7,478 bases of DNA. It comes from an uncultured Clostridium sp. (GTDB lineage Bacteria; Bacillota; Clostridia; Lachnospirales; Lachnospiraceae). The position numbers were made by a program, and so were the translations under genes. The notes below the pieces were generated by a model that ran no database searches, had not been told where the DNA came from, and was given only the letters and a program-made list of their open reading frames with translations. Location: NCBI GenBank assembly GCA_900543885.1, contig UQTA01000105.1, positions 1 to 7,478 of the forward strand. The letters run 5' to 3'. Each line of letters starts with the position of its first letter. The first letter of the stretch is position 1. Below are positions 1-7,235 of the stretch, one piece after another.

Positions 1-89
1 CTAAGATTTTGCCTATTATAATTCAATAAAATCAAGCAATTTTAATGCACGGTGGAATTTACCGTTGCACTGGAATTTACTTTTTCAAG
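1..89. other. AT-rich 3' flank of the LRR gene, no gene seen
   Basis: Downstream of the LRR stop there is an ACGGT/ACCGT hairpin (49-65), but on the minus strand it is followed by ATTAAAATT rather than a clean U-tract, so it is at best a weak terminator. A TATAAT-like box occurs near 16-21 on the minus strand without a well-spaced -35. No coding region can be supported here. Confidence 0.5.
47..80. repeat. Short direct repeat just downstream of the LRR gene
   Basis: TGGAATTTAC occurs at 53-62 and 71-80, an 18-base period, each preceded by GCAC (47-50 and 67-70; the first copy has two extra bases). The period is a multiple of three and lies in frame with the preceding gene beyond its TGA stop. 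Confidence 0.6.
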
Positions 90-3000
90 TCAGCCTATAC
101 TATCAACACCACTCAATTGATATTTCCAACGCTTTAAATACGTATCCGCATCGGCTTCTCCCTTAAGTTCAATTATATTTTCTTCATTTTCCACACCGAA
201 GAAGTAAGGTGATCCTGTACTATAACATAATAACGCTGGTACATTTTTCCCTTTAAAAATCATTTTAGATACATTTGTTTCAGCAAATATATGACATCCT
301 AATGCTTTTAAATCTTCTGGAAATTCAATCTCTGTCAATCCAGTTTGTAAAAAGGCCATTTCATCTATGGTAAGTCCTGGATCAGTGTCTCCCAGAGTAT
401 GCTCTGTGCCAGAAAAAGTAACTTTATCTAATTCGCTACAACCATAAAAAGCATTCCCACCAATTGTGTGCAGATCATCAGAAAAAGCAATAGAACCTGT
501 GAGTCCTGAATCTTCAAACGCTTCCCATCCTATCACCCTAAGTGTTTTCGCTACGTCATCCGGTATTATAATTGTTTTATCGCATCCCATAAACGCATAA
601 TTCATAATCAGAGTAATGGGATATTCATCTGGGCTGGCTAATATTCCTGAAAAATCAGAATCCCAGCTCAGTACAAAAGCTTCATTTCCTTGGTCTTTTC
701 CCAAGCCAAATACTAATCCCTTTGTTTCCTCAGTATCCCCCATTTTTAAACTAGTTCCGCTGCCAATTGCTTTCTTCGCTGCAGTTTCATCCAGTAAACA
801 GCTATTTGTAACATATGTATTAATTCCATTTATCATAGAGGGATCTTCCAAATCCAGATATCCTGTATTAAACGCTAAGAATCGAAGATTCTCAAATGCA
901 TCCTTTCCTACAAAGACACCTTGAGTTGCATAACTCATAACGCCCTCCAGATTCTTGCACTGAGAAAAAGCATTTCTTCCTATTCTCACAACACTTTCCG
1001 GCAACTCTGCAACCTTTAAGCTATCGCATCCTTTAAACGCACTGTTTCCTATTTCCGCAAATTTAACATTTTCAGGAACACGATCCATGATTTCATCAAA
1101 AGAAACTACATCTTTGGGTGCTTGCATTAGAATGCTCCGGTCTGAAACATCCAAATAAATAAAATCGCCATCCTCCACTAATTTACAGTCTATATATTGG
1201 ATGAGTTTTTCTACTGTGTCCTGACCTAAGACCTCACTCCATTTTTCCACGTAGGCATCACGGCATCCCTCAGGGACATAAACAACCAGCCCCTTAGCGG
1301 TCAGATCGCCAAACGTATCTTCACTGATATCCGGCGGAACTGTTCCCTGAAAATAAATCTCTTTCAAACCATTTCCTGCCAGGCTTCCTGATTCCAAATT
1401 TTTCATACTGCCAGGAATAAAAAGACGCTCTACATCTGTGCACTTGTCTGTAGCACCATTTTTTATCTTTTCGACGCCATCTGGCACCATCCATAAACCG
1501 CTGTTTTCATCAGAAATCAAATACAGGATTTTTTTATCTGATGAATAAACAGCACTATCTTCATACATGTAATCAGCAACTTCCCCTGCGATTTCCAAAT
1601 GATTATCACCTAATTGCTGATTCCACGCAAGAAGATACTGCGCATATGCATTCGATGGAACATACAAAGTTACACCACTCAAATTTTCAAGCGTGATATC
1701 CGGAGGTGTGCTTGCTGTAAATACAATTTCTTTCAAATTAGCATTTGCCGATGAAAGAACCACCTCTTTGACTGTTTCAGGCACTTTTAATTCTGTGCGA
1801 TCACTTGGAACTGCTATTAGTTTCGTTTTTGATTTATCATAGAGCAGACCATCATCTGAGCAAAAATGCTGATTCTTATCCGAAACTACAATTTCATTCT
1901 GAATTACCGGAAAATAATCCTCAACATAAGCAACTGATTCTGGAATAATAAGCTTTCTGGCATTATATGTATAACTTGGCCATATACCTATTTTTTGGAT
2001 ACCCAAAGGAATTTCCAATACTTCCGATTCCTCCGGAGCATATTTTAACTTCTGAACATAAAAGGTAGTACTATTAAAATTGCTAGGATCTTTCCACTGA
2101 TTCTCAAGTATCACAGTTAATTGATCTGAAACTTTTTCCCGTTCCATTGGGATTATTTCATATCTTCCCGGTGCCGCAGGTTCGTATTCCGGAGTGAATA
2201 TCTTTTCATTTCCATTTACAATCCATCCAGGAACTATTGATTGCAGAGAATTATCCCAGAACGTATCTTTCTCCCAATTATCATAATTATAGTCATACAA
2301 CATTTTCAGCGGCTTCACAAGATCCAGCTTTTTCCCTCCTTCCAAATAAATGGTTTCAAGAGTTTCTCTTTCTCCGCTTTCATCTGCAATATTCATAATC
2401 GTGACTTTGCAGTATTTTACGCTAAATGTACATTCTGTTTCCTGCCATGGGCTTTGCGCATTAGGGCGAAAATAGAATTTCACCGTAAAATCCCCATTCA
2501 CTATCTTTGGATAATCTCCAATTTTAAAATTTTCACTATAATTTTGTATACGATAATTAACCCCAGGATCCGTACTCACATAGGCATATAAGCTGCAAAA
2601 TAATTTCCAATCAGTTAACACCGTACCTTCATATAATTCAAATTCAGTATTTGTAAGATTTTGTACTACATGTATCTGAGCCTTTTCTGCCTGCTCACTA
2701 TTTTCCGGGAATCCATCACCAGGAAAACGTCCTGTATATATAGATCCACCATCTGGCCATGTAGGATCAGTCGCCGGTTTTGGCGGATTAGACGCATCTG
2801 GAAAGTCCGGATCCACCACAGGTGTGTTATCTCCGGAATCTGGTTTTCCAGAGGGCTGATCCGGTGTCGGCGTCGGAGCCGGGTCGGGGTTTGGAGCCGG
2901 ATCTGCATTTCCTCCCGGTGTAACAGGATCCTGGTTTGTACCAGAAGAAGCACCACCTCCACCGCCGGAGTTTCCATCCACCACTGTACTGCTGCTGTCA

Positions 3001-3545
3001 GAAATACCGCCGGAGCTTGGCGTTTCATTGTTATGTATGTTGTTTTCCGGGATCTCAGAATATCCGCCGGGAACTCTTACCTTTTCTTCTGCATCAGGCG
3101 CTAAGACCAGATTCTGTCCATCTGGATTCCCGGAAGGACTATTTATGTTGTCTGCATAAGGGTAGGATGAATCGGCATAAATATTCCCTGTATTTTCCGG
3201 ATTTTGGGTCACCTGATCCATAGCCATTTCATAAGATGAGTCATTTTGCTTATCCTGACCATAAGGATCATTAGAGTCAGGATCCCTTTCCAGTTTCTTA
3301 TTATCATTTTCCTGGGAATTATTTTCTTCATCCGGCTTCATATTTTCTTTTTCCGGGAACATGATCTGATTTCCCTGGAGTTCCCTGTTTTTCACAAGCA
3401 TATCCGGTTTAAACAGATTTCCTTGCTGATAGTCTTTCCATAAAACATTAAATCCACCTGTCACAAGAGTTAAAGAGACAGCACCTACTGCGACCTTCTT
3501 TACTCCTGCCGCTTTTATAAGATTGATCAACGTTTTTTTATCCAT
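90..3545 (-). CDS. N-terminally anchored BspA-like leucine-rich-repeat surface protein
   Basis: The 1151-residue product is probably extracellular. Residues 1-16 are basic and cytoplasmic. Residues 17-35 form an uncleaved signal-anchor-like membrane helix (VAVGAVSLTLVTGGF core). Residues 50-150 are acidic and Asn/Asp-rich, and 175-262 are a Pro/Gly/Ser/Asp-rich stalk with a five-Gly run and DPAPNPDPAP repeats. Residues 290-500 look like beta-rich, Ig-like modules. Residues 505-1146 carry irregular LRR_5/BspA repeats, clearest at 832-868 (IGNSAF..CDSL..AELPESV) and 1005-1046 (IGWEAF, IGGNAFYGCSEL). No LPXTG motif or C-terminal hydrophobic tail is present, so anchoring should be by the N-terminal helix. 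The start lies 2 bases after the kinase stop without a good Shine-Dalgarno, suggesting translational coupling. LRR_5 proteins often bind host or matrix ligands; the ligand here is unknown. The family call is firm, the role is not. Confidence 0.88.
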   Translation of the reverse strand: MDKKTLINLIKAAGVKKVAVGAVSLTLVTGGFNVLWKDYQQGNLFKPDMLVKNRELQGNQIMFPEKENMKPDEENNSQENDNKKLERDPDSNDPYGQDKQNDSSYEMAMDQVTQNPENTGNIYADSSYPYADNINSPSGNPDGQNLVLAPDAEEKVRVPGGYSEIPENNIHNNETPSSGGISDSSSTVVDGNSGGGGGASSGTNQDPVTPGGNADPAPNPDPAPTPTPDQPSGKPDSGDNTPVVDPDFPDASNPPKPATDPTWPDGGSIYTGRFPGDGFPENSEQAEKAQIHVVQNLTNTEFELYEGTVLTDWKLFCSLYAYVSTDPGVNYRIQNYSENFKIGDYPKIVNGDFTVKFYFRPNAQSPWQETECTFSVKYCKVTIMNIADESGERETLETIYLEGGKKLDLVKPLKMLYDYNYDNWEKDTFWDNSLQSIVPGWIVNGNEKIFTPEYEPAAPGRYEIIPMEREKVSDQLTVILENQWKDPSNFNSTTFYVQKLKYAPEESEVLEIPLGIQKIGIWPSYTYNARKLIIPESVAYVEDYFPVIQNEIVVSDKNQHFCSDDGLLYDKSKTKLIAVPSDRTELKVPETVKEVVLSSANANLKEIVFTASTPPDITLENLSGVTLYVPSNAYAQYLLAWNQQLGDNHLEIAGEVADYMYEDSAVYSSDKKILYLISDENSGLWMVPDGVEKIKNGATDKCTDVERLFIPGSMKNLESGSLAGNGLKEIYFQGTVPPDISEDTFGDLTAKGLVVYVPEGCRDAYVEKWSEVLGQDTVEKLIQYIDCKLVEDGDFIYLDVSDRSILMQAPKDVVSFDEIMDRVPENVKFAEIGNSAFKGCDSLKVAELPESVVRIGRNAFSQCKNLEGVMSYATQGVFVGKDAFENLRFLAFNTGYLDLEDPSMINGINTYVTNSCLLDETAAKKAIGSGTSLKMGDTEETKGLVFGLGKDQGNEAFVLSWDSDFSGILASPDEYPITLIMNYAFMGCDKTIIIPDDVAKTLRVIGWEAFEDSGLTGSIAFSDDLHTIGGNAFYGCSELDKVTFSGTEHTLGDTDPGLTIDEMAFLQTGLTEIEFPEDLKALGCHIFAETNVSKMIFKGKNVPALLCYSTGSPYFFGVENEENIIELKGEADADTYLKRWKYQLSGVDSIG
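2760..2978 (-). repeat. Low-complexity stalk-coding segment (Gly run and Pro/Asp repeats)
   Basis: This segment encodes about residues 190-262 of the LRR protein. It holds a run of five glycines and then degenerate DPAPNPDPAPTPTPDQP-type units. It is visibly GC-richer than the rest of the gene: bases 2821-2880 count 36 G+C of 60. Such stalks usually hold a ligand-binding domain away from the membrane through the cell wall. The short repeats could vary in number by replication slippage. Confidence 0.75.
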
Positions 3546-3547
3546 TC

Positions 3548-5242
3548 TTATCTTCGTCGTCCTTTTAATATCTTTCCGATCTGCACACGTATTTCATCAA
3601 AATCAATCGGTTTCGTAAAATGGCCGTCCATGCCGCTCATGGCTGAAAGTCTCTGATCTTCTACGAAAGCATCTGCTGAAAGAGCAAAGATCGGTATCTG
3701 TTTCGCATCTTCACGATCCATACTTCGTATAAGCTTTGCAGCATCTCGTCCGTTCATCACAGGCATCTGGATGTCCATGAGAATAAAGTCATAGGTTCCC
3801 GGTGCGCTGGCTTCGTATTTCTCTGCTGCCTCTTTACCATTGACAGCCACATCTATCTTTGCTCCCTCTTCTTCCAGGATGCTCACTGCGATCTCTGCAT
3901 TGATCTCATTATCTTCTGCCATCAGGATATGACAGCCATTAAAGGTAAAGTCAACATCCTCCTCCTCTTCCTGTTCTTCCTGAACATCCGGATTTTCTGC
4001 TATAGGAAGCGTCAGGTATACACTGAAATCAGAACCTTTTCCTACCATACTGTCAATCACGATCTCTCCGCCCATCAAATGAACCAGCTGATCCGTAATA
4101 GCCATTCCAAGGCCAGAACCTCCATACTGTTTGGTAATATCTTTGCTTTCCTGTTCAAATGGCTTGAAAATCCTGCTGATGAACTTGGCATCCATTCCCT
4201 TTCCTGTATCATGGACACGGAACATAAGACTTACATTTCCCTCTTCCTTCTGCAGCTGCCTGAAGGTCACCCGGATCTCTCCCTTTGCTGTAAACTTCTG
4301 GGCGTTGGAAAGGAAATTAACCAGAATCTGTGAAATACGCAGTTCATCTCCCACTACATATTTTACATCCACATCTCTCATCTCTACAGAAAATGCAATT
4401 CCCTTTGCTTCCACATTTTTCTGGAACATATTTCTCAGCTTTTCAGCCAGTGCTTCCAGTTCAAACGGTTTATTCTCAAGTTCGATCTTTCCTGCCTCAA
4501 TACGTGACATATCCAGAATATCATTGATAACAGAAAGCAGATACTTGGAAAGCTGTTCTGCCTTTATAATATAATTTTCCGCGCTATGTCCCTTTAACTG
4601 TCCGTGAGCCAGTGTCAGCATACCGATAATACCGTTCATGGGTGTACGGATCTCATGAGACATACTGGATAAGAACTCTGTTTTTGACCGGCTTGTATCT
4701 TCTGCAAGCTTTAACTGTCCTTCTAATTTTTCCAGCTTTCTTCTATCCTCTGTTATATCATGGAACCGAAATACATCATACGCACTATCAAGACTTCTGA
4801 GTATTTCCAGATGATACCAGATTTTTAATCTTTCTATATAAAATTCTGCCGCAAAGGAACTTTTTCCATCCCATGACTGATACTGCTTCCACACATTCCA
4901 GTCCTTTCCCGAGCCTATACGCTCAGGAAAAACATTGATATCTATCTGCAGTTCATCTCTGGTGATCCTAAAAAGCTTTTCGAAACTGTCTGCTATATAT
5001 ACAGGATACAGGTCTTTGCAGCGCAGTACAAAAGATGGCTCTCCATTTTCAAACATTTCCGAATAGCCCCGGCTGTTCTTTGTTCTGCCTGAATACAAAT
5101 CCTGTTTTTTGATCTTTAATTGAAAAAAGCCGATGATCAGCCACACACCGGCAAAAAATTCCAACAACAGTAGCAAAAACAGGCCTCTGTGTTCTCCTAA
5201 CCACGACAGGCCGCCTGTTATAAGCTGTATCAGATTATCCAT
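3548..5242 (-). CDS. Hybrid sensor histidine kinase/response regulator
   Basis: The 564-residue product is a membrane-bound hybrid kinase. Residues 20-42 form a single hydrophobic helix (LFLLLLLEFFAGVWLIIGFF), with only about 19 residues before it. Residues 65-165 look like a PAS/PAC sensor, and 165-187 are a coiled-coil linker. HisKA has the phospho-accepting His196 in SMSHEIRTPMNG. The HATPase shows the N box (Asn313 in LSNAQKFT), G1 (DTGKGM, 345-350), F box (IFKPFEQ, 358-364) and G2 (GGSGLGMAI, 374-382). A Glu-rich linker (421-428) leads to a receiver with Glu443/Asp444, acceptor Asp490 (ILMDIQMPVMNG), Ser522 and Lys544. All catalytic residues are intact. There is no HPt or DNA-binding domain, so the signal must go to a partner elsewhere or act by protein contact. 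The start is supported by GGGAGA 6 bases upstream and by a promoter further upstream. It is first in an operon with the LRR surface protein. The signal is unknown. Confidence 0.95.
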   Translation of the reverse strand: MDNLIQLITGGLSWLGEHRGLFLLLLLEFFAGVWLIIGFFQLKIKKQDLYSGRTKNSRGYSEMFENGEPSFVLRCKDLYPVYIADSFEKLFRITRDELQIDINVFPERIGSGKDWNVWKQYQSWDGKSSFAAEFYIERLKIWYHLEILRSLDSAYDVFRFHDITEDRRKLEKLEGQLKLAEDTSRSKTEFLSSMSHEIRTPMNGIIGMLTLAHGQLKGHSAENYIIKAEQLSKYLLSVINDILDMSRIEAGKIELENKPFELEALAEKLRNMFQKNVEAKGIAFSVEMRDVDVKYVVGDELRISQILVNFLSNAQKFTAKGEIRVTFRQLQKEEGNVSLMFRVHDTGKGMDAKFISRIFKPFEQESKDITKQYGGSGLGMAITDQLVHLMGGEIVIDSMVGKGSDFSVYLTLPIAENPDVQEEQEEEEDVDFTFNGCHILMAEDNEINAEIAVSILEEEGAKIDVAVNGKEAAEKYEASAPGTYDFILMDIQMPVMNGRDAAKLIRSMDREDAKQIPIFALSADAFVEDQRLSAMSGMDGHFTKPIDFDEIRVQIGKILKGRRR

Positions 5243-5248
5243 AGATAT

Positions 5249-5254
5249 TCTCCC
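5249..5254 (-). promoter_or_regulatory. Ribosome binding site of the hybrid kinase gene
   Basis: On the minus strand GGGAGA lies 6 bases before the ATG at 5242. This fixes that ATG as the start and contrasts with the second gene of the operon, which has no comparable site. Confidence 0.75.
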
Positions 5255-5331
5255 ATATATTACAAAGCTTGCTTTTCTTTTGTATTTACATCTTCTTAAA
5301 TAATTCTCATCGATTAATGCCCTTCCGGTTT

Positions 5332-5360
5332 ATTATAGGTTATTTATTCCATTGTGTACA
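5332..5360 (-). promoter_or_regulatory. Sigma-A-type promoter of the kinase/LRR operon
   Basis: Read on the minus strand, the -35 candidate TGTACA (5355-5360, four of six matches to TTGACA) is followed after a 17-base spacer by a perfect TATAAT -10 box (5332-5337). Transcription would start near 5325, giving a leader of about 80 bases before the kinase ATG. I see no obvious operator or riboswitch-like structure in that leader. Confidence 0.65.
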
Positions 5361-5406
5361 GCAGTTTTTCAACATTCCTGTAACTCTTTTCTATTTTCTG
5401 AAAATG

Positions 5407-5415
5407 TGATATGCT
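5407..5415 (+). promoter_or_regulatory. Candidate extended -10 element upstream of rqcH
   Basis: TG-A-TATGCT fits an extended -10 element on the plus strand. The sequence 17 bases upstream (TTTTCT, 5387-5392) is only a weak -35. It is the best candidate I could find in the region and would start transcription near 5422, about 60 bases before the rqcH ATG. The assignment is tentative. Confidence 0.35.
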
Positions 5416-5434
5416 TATGGGGACAGTCTGCATC

Positions 5435-5450
5435 AATACATGGATGTATT
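5435..5450 (+). repeat. Perfect inverted repeat in the presumed rqcH leader
   Basis: AATACATGGATGTATT is a perfect 16-base palindrome. It can form a six-pair stem with a TGGA loop, or act as a dyad protein-binding site. It lies just downstream of the candidate rqcH start of transcription and 21 bases before the ribosome binding site. No T-tract follows, so it is not a terminator. Confidence 0.5.
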
Positions 5451-5471
5451 ACTGCCTACTTTTTTATTAAC

Positions 5472-5479
5472 AGGAGTGA
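5472..5479 (+). promoter_or_regulatory. Ribosome binding site of rqcH
   Basis: AGGAGTGA, a strong Shine-Dalgarno, ends 5 bases before the ATG at 5485. It decides the start: the in-frame upstream ATG at 5440 has no such site and would add 15 residues before the conserved MAFDG N-terminus. Confidence 0.85.
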
Positions 5480-5484
5480 ATAAA

Positions 5485-7233
5485 ATGGCTTTTGACGGTA
5501 TTACCATCGCAAATCTTGCCTGGGAATTGAAGCATGCCTTAGAAGGCGGAAAAATTGCCAAAATTGCCCAGCCGGAAAAAGATGAATTACTTATAACAAT
5601 CAAAAACAACAAAGAAAACTACCGGCTTCAGATCTCAGCCAGCGCAAGCCTTCCGCTGATTTATCTGACTGCCAATAATAAAACCAGTCCTTTGACTGCC
5701 CCAAACTTCTGTATGCTTTTGCGGAAGCATATTGGAAGCGCCCGCATCCTTTCTGTAAAGCAGCCAGGACTGGAACGTATCATTGAATTTGAATTAGAGC
5801 ATCTGGATGAGCTGGGAGACCTTTGCAGAAAACGCCTGATCGTAGAGATCATGGGCAAACACAGCAATATCATTTTCTGTAAAGAAGACGGAACGATCAT
5901 CGACAGCATCAAACATGTATCTGCCAGCATGAGTTCTGTAAGAGAGGTTCTTCCAGGACGGGAATACTTTATCCCTCAGACCATTGCAAAAGAAAATCCG
6001 CTGGAAGTGACAGAAGAAACCTTTAAAAACTGTATTTCCACTTCTCCTACCTCTGTGCAGAAAGCTTTATACGGCCACCTTACCGGCATCAGTCCCATTG
6101 TTGCAGAAGAGCTGTGTCACCTGGCTTCCATCGATTCTGACCGGTCTGCCAGTGAACTGACAGATCTGGAACTGACCCATCTGTACCATACGTTCCAGCT
6201 TATGATGGATGATGTAAAAGAAGGCAATTTTTCTCCTGCAGTTGTCTACGACGGTGATACACCTGTAGAATATGCCTCTGTGCCTCTTACCTGCTACGAC
6301 AGCAAAGGATACCGCAGAGAAACCTATGATTCCATCAGTATTCTTCTGGAAAACTATTATGCATCCAGAGATACTATCACCCGGATCCGTCAGAAATCAT
6401 CCGATCTGCGCCGTATTGTCCAGACAGCCTTAGAACGAAGCTGTAAAAAATATGATCTGCAGTTAAAGCAGTTAAAGGATACGGAAAAACGGGAAAAATA
6501 CCGGATCTACGGAGAACTGTTAAATACCTATGGATATGAATTAAAGGGCGGAGAAAAATCATTTAAGTGCATCAATTATTATGATAACCAGGAGATCACC
6601 ATTCCTCTTGACCCGCAGCTGACTGCCCGGGAAAATGCCCAGAAACATTTTGATAAATATAATAAATTAAAGCGTACCTATGAAGCCTTAAGCCAGCTGA
6701 CTAAGGAAACAAAAGCAGAAGTTGATCATCTTGAATCTGTAAGTTCTGCCCTGGATATTGCTTTGGAGGAAAATGATCTGGTCCAGATCAAAGAGGAATT
6801 AATGGAATTTGGCTATATAAAGAAACGCCGTGCCAATGAAAAACGCCCAAAGATCACCAGCCGTCCTTTCCATTATATTTCTTCTGATGGCTATGATATC
6901 TTTGTAGGAAAAAATAACTATCAAAATGAAGAACTTACCTTTAAGGTTGCAAGCGGAAATGACTGGTGGTTCCATGCCAAAGGCATTCCCGGCTCCCATG
7001 TGATCGTAAAGAGCAACGGACAGAGCGATCTTCCGGACCGGGTATTCGAAGAAGCCGGTGCACTGGCTGCTTATTATTCAAAAGGCCGTGAAAATGATAA
7101 AGTTGAGATCGACTATATCCAAAAGAAAAATATCAAGAAAGTGGCTGGAGCTGCACCAGGCTTTGTGATCTATCATACAAACTACTCCCTGGTAGCTTCT
7201 CCAAGATGCGACTTGCAGGAAGCAAAATCGTGA
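5485..7233 (+). CDS. rqcH: RqcH, NFACT-family ribosome-associated quality control factor
   Basis: The 582-residue product belongs to the NFACT family (Rqc2/NEMF, YloA, FbpA/PavA). Known members bind 50S subunits carrying an obstructed peptidyl-tRNA and recruit tRNA-Ala to add C-terminal alanine tails that mark the chain for degradation; some were first described as fibronectin-binding proteins. The NFACT-N domain starts MAFDGITIANLAWEL and runs to about residue 270. A charged helical coiled-coil middle spans about 290-445. The NFACT-R (DUF814) domain spans about 457-570, with SSDGYDIFVGKNNYQNEELT, DWWFHAKGIPGSHV and GAAPGFVIYHTNYS. Position 97 is Glu where well-studied members have Asp; the adjacent Arg98 is kept. 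Length is normal for the family. The last nine or so residues (after VASP) may be encoded by the adjoining mobile element. It is transcribed divergently from the kinase operon and is probably monocistronic. Confidence 0.95.
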   Translation: MAFDGITIANLAWELKHALEGGKIAKIAQPEKDELLITIKNNKENYRLQISASASLPLIYLTANNKTSPLTAPNFCMLLRKHIGSARILSVKQPGLERIIEFELEHLDELGDLCRKRLIVEIMGKHSNIIFCKEDGTIIDSIKHVSASMSSVREVLPGREYFIPQTIAKENPLEVTEETFKNCISTSPTSVQKALYGHLTGISPIVAEELCHLASIDSDRSASELTDLELTHLYHTFQLMMDDVKEGNFSPAVVYDGDTPVEYASVPLTCYDSKGYRRETYDSISILLENYYASRDTITRIRQKSSDLRRIVQTALERSCKKYDLQLKQLKDTEKREKYRIYGELLNTYGYELKGGEKSFKCINYYDNQEITIPLDPQLTARENAQKHFDKYNKLKRTYEALSQLTKETKAEVDHLESVSSALDIALEENDLVQIKEELMEFGYIKKRRANEKRPKITSRPFHYISSDGYDIFVGKNNYQNEELTFKVASGNDWWFHAKGIPGSHVIVKSNGQSDLPDRVFEEAGALAAYYSKGRENDKVEIDYIQKKNIKKVAGAAPGFVIYHTNYSLVASPRCDLQEAKS

Positions 7234-7235
7234 AC

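Noticed and set aside
90..130. LPXTG sorting signal at the LRR protein C-terminus
   Set aside because: The protein ends YLKRWKYQLSGVDSIG with no LPXTG-like motif, hydrophobic stretch or basic tail.
2661..3104. Open frames opposite and alongside the stalk-coding part of the LRR gene, on both strands
   Set aside because: They are shadows of the low-complexity codons: Arg/Cys-rich or His-rich composition, no start signals and no recognisable domain.
3929..4574. Plus-strand open frames opposite the kinase gene
   Set aside because: The kinase frame carries every expected catalytic motif across the same bases; the opposite frames have no domain or ribosome binding site.
5440..5484. Upstream in-frame ATG for rqcH that would add 15 residues
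   Set aside because: It has no ribosome binding site and lies within a palindrome, while the ATG at 5485 has AGGAGTGA 5 bases before it and begins the conserved NFACT N-terminus.
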